A stretch of DNA of 51,134 nt from NCBI RefSeq assembly GCF_000613865.1, contig NZ_BAJU01000017.1:1-51134 (forward strand). The letters run 5' to 3'. A program made the translations under genes and the position numbers. This DNA is from Acetobacter okinawensis JCM 25146. GTDB lineage: Bacteria > Pseudomonadota > Alphaproteobacteria > Acetobacterales > Acetobacteraceae. Positions 38,631 through 47,349 of the stretch are shown here, one piece after another (positions within the stretch are counted from its first letter, which is position 1; each line of letters begins with the position of its first letter). Below the pieces are notes generated by a model. It did no database searches, was not told the DNA's origin, and saw only the letters and a program-made list of their open reading frames with translations.

Positions 38631-39212
38631 ATGCCCGTGTTCCTGAGTGCTTTTGCACGCCTTCAGTCCTGGCTATCGCCTGCCTCTGACCTGACCCTCT
38701 CGGTCACAGCGCCAGCCCGTATTCTACGGGGGGTTGGCCCCATCATCGAGAAGCTCATCACTGATGACAAAATCGGCGAGAGCTACCGTTGCGCCACATC
38801 GCATTGGTTTCGCTATGACGTGCCCCCGCTGGCCTATTATCATGGCTCCACATCGACCTGTGTCATCTCTGGCCCGTTGCTGGAGCACGGCAAAGCCTAC
38901 CGTCCAACAGGGGCAATTATTGAGACACCCGGCTTCGATGTTCGCCTACCGCCAGAAGACGCGTACGACCTGGACCAACAGATCCAGCAGGCCATCGAAA
39001 GCACGATCGTCGATTGGGTCGCGGAGTATCAAGAGCGCGAGCCTGCCCCTGAGCCTCGCCATCCGCCAGGCCCAACAGTCGATCTCGACACGCTTCTTGA
39101 CGATACGGCCTCAGTGTTTCATCTAGACTCATTAGAGACACGGTTTGCGCCGCTCAAAACGCAGAAGCGCCGCCGTTCGACCTTCTCATCCAAGGGAGGT
39201 CAGCATGTCTAA
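38631..39212 (+). CDS. Hypothetical protein of the mobilization operon, 193 aa
   Basis: No family recognised. Soluble, no signal peptide; the middle (ATSHWFRYDVPPLAYYHGST) is aromatic-rich, the C-terminal third is Pro/Glu-rich and ends basic (KTQKRRRSTFSSKGG). It ends 8 bases inside the next gene, and overlaps of this kind continue down to the relaxase, so it probably works in DNA processing for transfer. This is an inference from position only. Confidence 0.72.
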   Translation: MPVFLSAFARLQSWLSPASDLTLSVTAPARILRGVGPIIEKLITDDKIGESYRCATSHWFRYDVPPLAYYHGSTSTCVISGPLLEHGKAYRPTGAIIETPGFDVRLPPEDAYDLDQQIQQAIESTIVDWVAEYQEREPAPEPRHPPGPTVDLDTLLDDTASVFHLDSLETRFAPLKTQKRRRSTFSSKGGQHV

Positions 39213-39423
39213 ACGACGGCCTGTCTCTCTCCCGTTCGACCGACCCGAGACTTTGTCTCGGGCCACAGAAAGAAGAACACACCCCACGCACTGGCCTGCG
39301 GCTTGGGGCTGCGCTTTTCAGCGCGTGCGATCCGCCTACACATTCGGCAGTTCTGTTCGACACCTTGGCGCGCCTAGATTTTTCGAGAGTGCGGATGGCC
39401 TACACGGGCAGGTGCAGCCATGA
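39205..39423 (+). CDS. Small basic protein of the mobilization operon, 72 aa
   Basis: GGGAGG lies just before the ATG at 39205, which overlaps the end of the 193-aa gene; its stop overlaps the next start as ATGA (39420-39423). The protein is rich in Arg, His, Ser and Pro (MSKRRPVSLPFDRPETLSRA). No family recognised. The coupling on both sides and the ribosome binding site are the evidence that it is real; it could also be mainly a translation relay. Confidence 0.6.
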   Translation: MSKRRPVSLPFDRPETLSRATERRTHPTHWPAAWGCAFQRVRSAYTFGSSVRHLGAPRFFESADGLHGQVQP

Positions 39424-39785
39424 GCACCGTGCAGCACACCTTGCGCCTGCCAAGGGCGCTCGATCAGGCTCTGCGCAAGCATGCGGCGGCTCGCGAGCTG
39501 ACCCCTTATGCGCTCCTACAGCTCTGCGTGCGCACTGGACTCGCGAGCGTTATCGACGAGCGCGACCATACCCCGCTCCTTAACGAGATCGCGTGGGAGC
39601 TGGGAGCCCTCAGCGCCCGCGTCACCCATGTCGAGCGCCTGACAGAACGCACGCTCTATGTCGCGTGTGCAGCCTATGTCTATGCCCGCGCCGCAGCACC
39701 AGCCCGTGTCGATGACACCCAACTCAGTGATGACATCACGGCCGCCTTTCAGCGCCAGCTTTCTCATGCCGGAGACGCCTCATGA
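39420..39785 (+). CDS. Ribbon-helix-helix-like relaxosome accessory protein
   Basis: 121 residues. The start QHTLRLPRALDQALRKHAAA, then ELTPYALLQLCVRTGL, has the short beta strand and two helices of RHH DNA-binding proteins; the rest is helical. Such proteins encoded just before the coupling protein commonly bind oriT and help the relaxase (TraK/TrwA-like role, inferred). Both ends overlap neighbours as ATGA. Confidence 0.72.
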   Translation: MSTVQHTLRLPRALDQALRKHAAARELTPYALLQLCVRTGLASVIDERDHTPLLNEIAWELGALSARVTHVERLTERTLYVACAAYVYARAAAPARVDDTQLSDDITAAFQRQLSHAGDAS

Positions 39786-41677
39786 GCAATGATCTCGACC
39801 AACGCGCTCATGCCCAAGCTTTGCGCGCCCTTCGACGCTCCGAGAGCGGCGCCCGTGCGCGTCAGGCTCTACTCATCGTCCTCTTCGCGGCCCTCGTGAC
39901 TGGCCTGCTGGCAGGTCTTGCCACGACACCACAGGAGACGCTGCGCCTGGCAGGTCCTTTTCTCTACGCAGAGGCGCAACGCCCCGTCATGGCGATGACG
40001 GGCAAAGACGTGCCCATGCACGTAAGTATTGAAGGCAAAACCTACGACACCGGCGCGCAGGAGGTTCTGAGCGAGCCTTGGCTCCGGGGGCGCATGGTTG
40101 GCCTTTTTGAGCGCGTCGCAATCGGCCTGATCCTGGGTTGCGGTGCCGCAATTGCGGGTCTTTGGCTCACCAAAGACAAACGACAGCGCAAAGCCGCTGC
40201 TGAGCTGGCAGACCGCTATATCAGCGGAACGCAACTGGTCTCAGCCCAAACGCTCGCCAAGGCCACGGCCAACCCTGATGACCCTGCGCCACTCTTCATC
40301 GGATCAGTGCCGATTCCGCGCGGTTTTGAAACCCGCCATTTTGAGCTGGATGGCTCGACGGGGTCCGGCAAAACCACAGCCATGCGTCAGATGCTCGACG
40401 GCATCGAAGCCCGTGGCGAGCCTGCGATTATCTATGACATCTCCGGCAGTTTCGTTGCTCAGTATTATAACCCCGTGCGGGGCGACATCATTCTCAGCCC
40501 CTTTGATGCCCGCGGAGCTTATTGGAATCTCTTCGACGAGATCCAGCATCCGGCAGATGCAGCGCGTCTTGCGCGCTATCTGATCAACGAGACCGGAGAC
40601 CGAGATCGTGATGTCTGGTTGGAGACGGCGCGCATCCTGGTCGCCAATATCTTGCGCCAGCTTTGGGAGGAAAAGCGTGGGACACCGACCGCGCTGATTG
40701 AAGCGCTCCAATATATGACGAGCGAAGAACTGGGCCGATGGCTGGCCCATACCTCCTCAGCGCGGACCTTTGCCCAGGATGCTGAACGCGCCACAGCCAG
40801 CGTGCTCTTCATGCTCGCCAAGGCCGTCAATCTGCTGATGTTCCTGCGGGCCGAGCCGGAACCGGGCGCGAAGAGCTTCTCTTTTGCTGCCTTCTTCAAA
40901 ATCTTGGATCAGCACAAAAACGGAACACGCGCCCCATGGGTCTTTGTGCCGCGCAAGGAAGACTACTTTGAAGCCGTCAAACCGCTCATGGCGCTTTGGC
41001 TCGAATGCGCGGCCTCCGCCACTCTAGCGTTACCACCCTCAAACACGCGGCGCCTGTGGTTTGTGCTCGACGAATTCCCTGATCTTCCTCGCGTTGACAA
41101 TATGACGCGCCTCTTGCCGCAAGGCCGACAGTTCGGGGCAGCGGTCATCCTGACTTTTCAGACCATCGGCCAGATGCGCAGCCGCTACGGTGAGCAAGAT
41201 GCCCAGGCCATTCTAGGCAACTGCAACACAAAGCTGTTTCTTCAGCTTTCAGATACGGAAAGCCGCGAGCGCGCCTCTGGCACGATCGGCAAGGTCGAGG
41301 TGGAGATCCAAACTGTCTCGGGCGTGATGGATACCAAGACCCGCAAACCCCAAATCACCGTGAGCTCTCGGCGGGAAGTCCGGCCTGCTGTGATGGAGAG
41401 CCTGTTCCGCCTCCCTCCAGGACGCGGTTATCTGCTCCTCCCGGATGGTTTTCCGGTGGCGCAGATCACGCTCAGCACAGACCACATTGCGGCCCGTGGC
41501 GCTCCAAAAGCCGCAGCTTTTGAAGCGATCGACCCCGCCAAAACATTCTGGGGCAAACAAGACAGACAGAATGCTGTGCGTGATGAAGCCGCCCTTGAGA
41601 AAACGCCATCCAAGACGGCGCAAAAACCGACATCAGCCATTCCACCCAAGCCCGCGCGTGATCGGGGGCCTGTCTGA
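39782..41677 (+). CDS. traD: TraD/TrwB-type conjugative coupling protein
   Basis: 631-aa VirD4-class ATPase that would bring the relaxase-DNA complex to a secretion channel. Two N-terminal membrane spans (ALLIVLFAALVTGLLAGLA and VAIGLILGCGAAIAGLWL), Walker A in LDGSTGSGKTTAMRQM (about 190-200), Walker B in LWFVLDEFPDLPRVDNM (about 425-440), then QFGAAVILTFQTIGQM and GNCNTKLFLQLSDTESRE. The motif pattern is that of the F/R388 branch, which pairs with MobF relaxases, matching the next gene. The stop and next start overlap as TGATG. Confidence 0.92.
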   Translation: MSNDLDQRAHAQALRALRRSESGARARQALLIVLFAALVTGLLAGLATTPQETLRLAGPFLYAEAQRPVMAMTGKDVPMHVSIEGKTYDTGAQEVLSEPWLRGRMVGLFERVAIGLILGCGAAIAGLWLTKDKRQRKAAAELADRYISGTQLVSAQTLAKATANPDDPAPLFIGSVPIPRGFETRHFELDGSTGSGKTTAMRQMLDGIEARGEPAIIYDISGSFVAQYYNPVRGDIILSPFDARGAYWNLFDEIQHPADAARLARYLINETGDRDRDVWLETARILVANILRQLWEEKRGTPTALIEALQYMTSEELGRWLAHTSSARTFAQDAERATASVLFMLAKAVNLLMFLRAEPEPGAKSFSFAAFFKILDQHKNGTRAPWVFVPRKEDYFEAVKPLMALWLECAASATLALPPSNTRRLWFVLDEFPDLPRVDNMTRLLPQGRQFGAAVILTFQTIGQMRSRYGEQDAQAILGNCNTKLFLQLSDTESRERASGTIGKVEVEIQTVSGVMDTKTRKPQITVSSRREVRPAVMESLFRLPPGRGYLLLPDGFPVAQITLSTDHIAARGAPKAAAFEAIDPAKTFWGKQDRQNAVRDEAALEKTPSKTAQKPTSAIPPKPARDRGPV

Positions 41678-44460
41678 TGGTGGCGACCGTTTCCGGACTG
41701 ACCAATGCGGCGCAAGCCAGTGCCTATTATGAGGCTGAAGACTATTATTCTGAGGATGGTCATGCGCCGTCTGTCTGGCTGGGAAAAGGTGCGGCTGAGC
41801 TGGGCCTTTCTGGAGACGTCGATCAGGAGGCGTTTACATGCCTCCTACACGGACAGATTGCCGAGGATCAGCGCTTGGGCACGCAGCGCGATGGAGAATG
41901 GAGCCATCGTCCTGGCTGGGATCTCACCTTCAGTGCGCCAAAGTCTGTATCGGTCATGGCGGAAGTAGCAGGCGATCGTCGTCTGATCGAAGCCCATGAG
42001 GCCGCCGTCCAGCGCACCCTTGCCCTTGCCGAGCAGCATTTGGCGGCAACCCGCATCCGAGAAGATGGGGCGGTGCGCCGTGAGGTGACACAGAACCTTG
42101 TGATTGCAAGCTTCCGGCACGGGACGAGCCGCGCACTTGATCCGCAGCTCCACAGCCACAACGTCATTTTGAACATGACGCAGGATCAAGACGGCCATTG
42201 GCGAAGTTTGGAACCCCGCGCTCTGTATCAACTCCAAAAGCAGCTGGGGGCGCTTTATCGGCAAGAGTTAGCGCATGAGGTGACACAGCTAGGCTACGAG
42301 ATCAGCAAAGGCAAAGATTCGAGCTTTGAGATTGCCGGTCTCTCTCCTGAGAGCTTGGAGGCATTTAGCCAAAGAGCGCAGGCAATCGAGGCGCAACTGG
42401 CGGAGCGTGGGAAGTCCCGTGCTCAGGCGAGTGCTGCCGAAAAACAGACGATCGCGCTGGATACTCGCCAAGCCAAAGAGGCCGTGCCCCAGGCTGAACT
42501 CGTGCAGGCTTGGAGAGAAGCCGCAGATTCAGCCGGACTGACAGAGGAAAAGCGCCGTCAGCTTGTGGCAGAAGCTCAGGGGCGCCTGGCGGCGCAAGCC
42601 GGTCAAGAGAGTTCCAACGCGTTTGGTCGGGAGTTGTTGGCGGATCAGGCTGTTGCTCAAGGGGCGGCGATGCTGGGCGAGCGTAATTCTGTCTTTGCCA
42701 CGACAGCGCTGCATGAGGCGGCAGGACGTTTTGGGCTCGGCACGGTCAGTCAGACCGAGATTGCCGACGCGATCACACGGGCTGAGACGGCTGGCGGCCT
42801 GGAAAGGCGGACCTATCTTGATTATCGGGGTGCCGCCTTTGACGGCATGACGACCGCAACCAATATCGCGCACGAGATGACGCTCTTGCGGCTGGAAGAA
42901 GAAGGACGCCACAAAGCCGCACCCATACTCTCCCCCCTTGAGGCGGGTAAAGCCGTGGCTCAGGCTGAGCAACGCTCAGCCCTAAAAGGACATGCGTGGA
43001 ATGAGGAACAGCGTGCCGCGACTGCTCAAATCCTCAAAAGCACCAATCAGATCGTTGGACTCCAAGGCTACGCGGGTACCGCTAAGACATCGACGGTCTT
43101 GGCGACTGTTGCGAAAAGCGCGGAAGCGCAAGGCTATCGCGTCACAGCCCTGGCTCCGACCGCCTCAGCCGCGCAGGGGCTGGGGGATGCGCTCGACAGT
43201 CGAGCCGATACGTTGGCGCGACATCTTCTGGCCCCCGGACGACCGACCTCCCAGCCTCAGCTCTGGATTGTCGATGAGGCGTCGCTTGTGTCTGCCAAAG
43301 ACATGGCGAAGCTCTTGAACACCGCCCAGAGCCATCGGGCGCGGGTGCTTTTGGTGGGCGATATCAAACAGCTTGGCTCCATTGAGGCTGGGGCGGCGTT
43401 TGAACAGCTCCAAGAGGCCGGCATGGAGACGGCCAAGCTGACGACGATCTTGCGTCAGACCAATGAACATACAAAAGCGGCGGTTGAGGCCAGTTTGGAG
43501 GGGAACGCCAAGAAGGCATTAGAAGCTTTGGATCGTGGCGGCGGGCGTGTGGTGGAGATTGCTGGTCGTGAAGCCCGCTTTGCGCAGATTGCTGAGGACT
43601 ATGCCGCTCTCAGCACCGAAGAACGCCAGAAAACGTTGGTCATTGAGCCCTCGCGTGAAGGACGAGATGCTCTGACGCAGGATATTCGGAAAAAGCTCAT
43701 TGAACGCGGGCAGCTGGGAGCTGAGGCTCTCAACGCGACGAAGTTTGTCTCCAAAGATCTGACAAAAGCGGAGGCCAAGCGGGCGGAGAGCTATGAGCTC
43801 GGCGACATTGTGCGCTTTGCCAAGGATTACGCCGATAAAGGCATCTCTCGGCATGGCGCCTATCGGGTCATTCAGGCGGATGAGGCCAGGAATGTGGTCA
43901 CGCTTCAAGATGAACGCGGACGAGAACTCGCCTGGCATCCGAGGCAATGGGGCGCGGCACAAGCTCAGGTCTATCGCGAGGAAGCTTTAGAACTCCGCGT
44001 GGGCGATCGGGTGCAGTTTACGCGGAATGACAAAGCGGCGAGACGCGTGAATGGGCAGATTGGGGACGTGCTCGCAATCGACGCAGACCAAGGCCTTGCC
44101 CGCGTCGAACTCCAAGGCAACCGGATTGAGACGATCCGCTTGGAGCGCACACGAGACCAGCATCTGTCTCATGCTTATGTGTGCACAGCTTTTGCGGCCC
44201 AAGGACGAACGGCGGATCGGGTGTTTGCCAATGCGGAGAGCTCGGCCACGCATCTTTTGGAGCAGAAGAGCTTCTATGTGGCCCTCTCACGGTCCAAGGC
44301 TGAGAGCGTGCTCTACACGGATGAGCGCTCAAAAATGCAGCTTGGGCTCCAGGAGCGTGCAGGAATGGCGGCGCGGGCACTCAAAGAGCGCGGAGCCGAG
44401 ATGCAGGACGGGAACTACAAGGCGCGAGAAAAGGCTCAGGAAGCCAGTCTCGCTCTTTGA
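41677..44460 (+). CDS. traA: MobF-family relaxase-helicase (TrwC/TraI type)
   Basis: 927-aa two-domain protein. The relaxase domain has tyrosine pairs at 17/18 and 23/24 (AYYEAEDYYSEDG), FSAPKSVSVMAEVAGDRRLI and the three-His metal motif His148, His159, His161 (FRHGTSRALDPQLHSHNVIL). The helicase part has GLQGYAGTAKTSTVL (Walker A), LWIVDEASLVSAKDM, VGDIKQLGSIEAGAAF and the late motif YVCTAFAAQGRTADRVF. It should nick oriT and unwind the transferred strand. It is somewhat shorter than R388 TrwC (966) but complete in motifs. No oriT could be pointed out with confidence; the stretch between 38204 and 38630 is a possible place. Confidence 0.93.
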   Translation: MVATVSGLTNAAQASAYYEAEDYYSEDGHAPSVWLGKGAAELGLSGDVDQEAFTCLLHGQIAEDQRLGTQRDGEWSHRPGWDLTFSAPKSVSVMAEVAGDRRLIEAHEAAVQRTLALAEQHLAATRIREDGAVRREVTQNLVIASFRHGTSRALDPQLHSHNVILNMTQDQDGHWRSLEPRALYQLQKQLGALYRQELAHEVTQLGYEISKGKDSSFEIAGLSPESLEAFSQRAQAIEAQLAERGKSRAQASAAEKQTIALDTRQAKEAVPQAELVQAWREAADSAGLTEEKRRQLVAEAQGRLAAQAGQESSNAFGRELLADQAVAQGAAMLGERNSVFATTALHEAAGRFGLGTVSQTEIADAITRAETAGGLERRTYLDYRGAAFDGMTTATNIAHEMTLLRLEEEGRHKAAPILSPLEAGKAVAQAEQRSALKGHAWNEEQRAATAQILKSTNQIVGLQGYAGTAKTSTVLATVAKSAEAQGYRVTALAPTASAAQGLGDALDSRADTLARHLLAPGRPTSQPQLWIVDEASLVSAKDMAKLLNTAQSHRARVLLVGDIKQLGSIEAGAAFEQLQEAGMETAKLTTILRQTNEHTKAAVEASLEGNAKKALEALDRGGGRVVEIAGREARFAQIAEDYAALSTEERQKTLVIEPSREGRDALTQDIRKKLIERGQLGAEALNATKFVSKDLTKAEAKRAESYELGDIVRFAKDYADKGISRHGAYRVIQADEARNVVTLQDERGRELAWHPRQWGAAQAQVYREEALELRVGDRVQFTRNDKAARRVNGQIGDVLAIDADQGLARVELQGNRIETIRLERTRDQHLSHAYVCTAFAAQGRTADRVFANAESSATHLLEQKSFYVALSRSKAESVLYTDERSKMQLGLQERAGMAARALKERGAEMQDGNYKAREKAQEASLAL

Positions 44461-44951
44461 GGCACGCCGTTGTGTCTGCTGCGGCGAGCCCGCGTATTGC
44501 GTTGGGCAATGTGAGAGCTGGTAGTAAAGCAGTGCGAGATTACGTTCTGACCCGCGCCGTAGGGACGTGTGAAACTTGCAGAAGCCCGGCTCCGTTTTTG
44601 ACTGGCACTGGGCAGCCTTATCTTGAAGCGCATCATGTTCACAAACTGAGTGACGGTGGCTCAGATCACCCCGCTTCAGTCGCTGCGCTGCGCCCAACTT
44701 GTCACCGACAGGCGCATTTTGGAGCCGACCAAGCAATCTCAAACAACGAATTGCTAGAGCGAGTAAGACGGTTCGAAAAATGGATGAATGTTGTCAACTT
44801 TTGGGGGAGGCGGAATGTCCACTGTCGGATTGCGAGCGCACCGAAGCAGTCGCCATTCCGTGTCAGCAGATCTCCGAAATATAACCTACCCATCCGTCAA
44901 ATTTGTCCAAAGACAGGGGCGCGGCTCACCCCATGCGACAATTTTAGATGA
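44457..44951 (+). CDS. HNH endonuclease-like protein, possibly incomplete
   Basis: The HNH core is clear: CETCRSPAPFLTGTGQPYLE, then AHHVHKLSDGG, SDHPASVAALRPTCHRQAHFG, with metal-type Cys pairs partly changed (ALRPTCH instead of ALCPxCH). Homologues usually have a larger N-terminal part; here translation can start only with TTG at 44457 or a later GTG, right at the relaxase stop. The last 50 residues after ERVRRFEKWM do not look like the family and could be read-through. It may be an old fragment or a small active nuclease; it is convergent with the specificity gene. Confidence 0.65.
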   Translation: MRHAVVSAAASPRIALGNVRAGSKAVRDYVLTRAVGTCETCRSPAPFLTGTGQPYLEAHHVHKLSDGGSDHPASVAALRPTCHRQAHFGADQAISNNELLERVRRFEKWMNVVNFWGRRNVHCRIASAPKQSPFRVSRSPKYNLPIRQICPKTGARLTPCDNFR

Positions 44952-45636
44952 TTACCTTAGTGACCTTCATCGCTGATTCCGCAACTTCAATAAGTTGTGT
45001 GAGCGTCCGCTCTGACCTTCTATAAGCGGCAACGCCTTGGATGACTTCATTCGATGTGTCGACTCTCGTATCGAGAAGTTGGTCTGGGATCGGAAGAGTT
45101 AGTAATACGTCTTCGCCAAAGCGCGGATGATGTCCACCTTCTTGTGAAGCAGACAGAACTTTTTGAACTGGAGCGGAAAGCAAAAACGGGACTAGAAAGG
45201 CAATAGATTCCTCTGTTTTAGGGCGTAAAATAAAAAATTCAGTCGAGCATAATAGATCTGCACCATTTTCGGAGATTAGATCGTTATCGACAAAGGCCAC
45301 CTGTCGAAGATAGGGCCGCAATCTAGAGATAAGAACGTCGTTTGGCTGCAATCTTTTCTTTGCACTCCCCAGAGCCGATAGCTCTAGAGGCTGTTTCTTA
45401 CCAATGACGATCCCTTCTCGCACATCAGATGTGTCCAGGACGACATACCGATTTTTGCCAATGTCGCGGCGTAGAGGACTAATCGTCTGTCGAACGGAGG
45501 AAGCAATATTTCCTAAGACAACGGTCTTTACGTTAGTTCCGTTTTTTAGGCTATCTCGGCGAGGATCATATCGCTCAGGAGCCAAAACGAACATCGGGCC
45601 GATATCAAATCGTGGTTTGATCGTGATAAGTGCCAT
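44944..45636 (-). CDS. Type I-like specificity protein with a single target-recognition domain
   Basis: 230 residues. The pattern KRLQPNDVLISRLRPYLRQV, then CSTEFFILRP and GGHHPRFGEDVLLTLPIPDQ, is that of one HsdS target-recognition domain with its conserved end; a normal HsdS has two such domains and is about 400 residues. A one-domain form would have to act as a dimer, as known for half-HsdS proteins. Its ATG directly follows the methylase stop with no gap. It should guide the methylase to a target, probably a palindromic one if it dimerises. Confidence 0.82.
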   Translation of the reverse strand: MALITIKPRFDIGPMFVLAPERYDPRRDSLKNGTNVKTVVLGNIASSVRQTISPLRRDIGKNRYVVLDTSDVREGIVIGKKQPLELSALGSAKKRLQPNDVLISRLRPYLRQVAFVDNDLISENGADLLCSTEFFILRPKTEESIAFLVPFLLSAPVQKVLSASQEGGHHPRFGEDVLLTLPIPDQLLDTRVDTSNEVIQGVAAYRRSERTLTQLIEVAESAMKVTKVII

Positions 45637-46941
45637 CTAAGATCCTAGCCTTATATTTTCTTGTTTGCAGAAGGTCCTAAATCCCGTCACGATTTCATCG
45701 AAATCGTGGTCGACTCTATCCCAGATTGGACCATCTTCGGTTCTGTTTTCCTTAAGCAAAAGCTTACCCTTCGAGGTCTTCCCATCTTTTTCACTCAGTG
45801 CAAAATAGATATTTTCGTCTATGGTCGCAGCCTGTCTTTCTGCTCGCTTTTGAACAAAAAGAATGCTTGCCTTCTGATGAGTGTGCGGAAGAAATGTATG
45901 GCGCCCTAAACCTACTACCGCCAAAATGCGACAATGCTGGATGAGCCAGCTTCTCACTTTTGCAAACTCTTTCGCTGCAAATTTATTATGAGGGAGAACT
46001 ATTGCCATACGTCCTCCTGTTCGCAGGAGCTCGACGCATCTCTCCAGAAATAATATATCTCGCTCGATACGTATTTTCCCGTGACTGACTTGATACGAAT
46101 CGAGCATTTGCCGTTCCCGCACCTCCCCTGCAAAAGGAGGGTTTGTAAGAATGATATCGAAGCCTTTATGGCGCCGCCGGTGGGTGCGCATGACATCCTC
46201 CACCGTCAAAGTACTTACATCTTTACTCTGAGTGGAAAGTAAACTGTTGCCATCTTCCTTTAAAAGGCTGTTTACGCGTATAATATTAGACTTTCCGTCC
46301 CCGGATAGGACCATAAGAGCCTTAGCCACCCTTACAGCACGGTCATCTATATCAAATCCCCAAAGTTTTGTTTCGCAGTAATTAGCAATGAGCTTGCCTT
46401 TTAGCTGCTCATGCTTGATCACATGGTTTAGGGCGTGAACTAAAAACCCGCCCGACCCACAGGCAGGATCGAGAACTGTCTCAGTCGAATGCGGGGCAAG
46501 CATTCGTACACACAGCTCCGCAACGTATCGTGGGGTAAAATATTGCCCTTTCGTCCCCTTTGCTGCGCGCGAGACCATGAACTCGAAAAAACTATCGAGA
46601 ACCTCAAAGGTACTATCCAAAATCGAATGATTGGAAAGCGCTTCAACACACACCTGCAAGTGTTCGGGGGTAAGGCCTGGACGGGCACCAGGCTCAAGAA
46701 TGCCTGGCCATGCCCGCTCTGCTTCCCGAAGTAGCGCGTGAACCTCTGAATATGTTTCATTATTGTCAGCCCGCACTTTGAAGCGGCGTGTTTTCGTATT
46801 TTTCTCGTCCCAGAGCTTTGCAATTAGGAGCTTAAAAACCTCTTCGAATTCGTTTTCACCAGAATTTGCAAGAACTAGCTCTTCTAGCCGTACAAACATC
46901 GATTCAAGATCATAGACCCGATTAGTATGACGTTTCGCCAT
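45637..46941 (-). CDS. N6-adenine DNA methylase, type I HsdM-like
   Basis: 434 residues from the Met at 46941 (TAGGAC a few bases upstream); a GTG/ATG-type start at 46956 is also in frame. An N-terminal helical domain (EEVFKLLIAKLWDEKNTKT) precedes the catalytic part: GQYFTPRYVAELCVRML at about 132, the AdoMet motif LDPACGSGGFLVHA at 157-170, GFDIDDRAVRVAKALM, and the catalytic NPPF at 267-270 in IILTNPPFAGEV. This is the N6_Mtase/HsdM family. No HsdR is present; a separate nuclease gene lies on the other side of the divergent promoter region. Confidence 0.92.
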   Translation of the reverse strand: MAKRHTNRVYDLESMFVRLEELVLANSGENEFEEVFKLLIAKLWDEKNTKTRRFKVRADNNETYSEVHALLREAERAWPGILEPGARPGLTPEHLQVCVEALSNHSILDSTFEVLDSFFEFMVSRAAKGTKGQYFTPRYVAELCVRMLAPHSTETVLDPACGSGGFLVHALNHVIKHEQLKGKLIANYCETKLWGFDIDDRAVRVAKALMVLSGDGKSNIIRVNSLLKEDGNSLLSTQSKDVSTLTVEDVMRTHRRRHKGFDIILTNPPFAGEVRERQMLDSYQVSHGKIRIERDILFLERCVELLRTGGRMAIVLPHNKFAAKEFAKVRSWLIQHCRILAVVGLGRHTFLPHTHQKASILFVQKRAERQAATIDENIYFALSEKDGKTSKGKLLLKENRTEDGPIWDRVDHDFDEIVTGFRTFCKQENIRLGS

Positions 46942-46956
46942 AATTGTCCTACCCAT

Positions 46957-47097
46957 TACGCAATTTAGCGCATCGTCTTAACCATACTAGCCCTATTAAC
47001 CGACGTCAAGACGACCGTCTCTGATTATTATTTATACCATTTTGGGTTTTTTTCTTGGGTGATTCAAAATGCTAATCAAGCGGCTAGTTGGGTAGCA
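46957..47097. promoter_or_regulatory. Divergent control region of the restriction-modification genes
   Basis: 141 bases between methylase and controller starts. It holds the palindrome AGACG-AC-CGTCT at 47009-47020, and the half-site TCGTCTT around 46974-46980 is inverted with AAGACGA at 47008-47014. Such repeated half-sites next to an XRE controller gene suggest operators that set the timing of methylase and nuclease; the binding is inferred. Confidence 0.5.
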
Positions 47098-47349
47098 ATG
47101 AAAACAGTCCATGACCCTCAATATGTTGAGTTCATAGGGCGCCTTCGCCGCGCTCGCAAAGCCAGAGGCTATACTCAAGGAGACTTGGCAGAGTTGCTCA
47201 ACAAACCTCAATCGTATGTTTCAAAGGTTGAAACATGTGAGCGCCGTATCGATGTAATTGAAGCCGCTCGATGGTGCTCAAGTCTTAGCTTGGTCATTCA
47301 AGATCTTTTACCGCCTCTCATTGCAGTGCCTAAGGCTAGCGACAAATGA
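47098..47349 (+). CDS. XRE-family regulator, probable controller protein of the restriction-modification set
   Basis: 83 residues from the ATG at 47098. The helix-turn-helix is IGRLRRARKARGYTQGDLAE, then LLNKPQSYVSKVETCERRID. Small size and tight linkage to the nuclease gene (ATGA overlap at 47346-47349) match the C proteins of type II restriction systems, which first delay and then raise nuclease expression while the methylase protects the DNA. Other candidate role: regulator for the element in general. Confidence 0.8.
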   Translation: MKTVHDPQYVEFIGRLRRARKARGYTQGDLAELLNKPQSYVSKVETCERRIDVIEAARWCSSLSLVIQDLLPPLIAVPKASDK

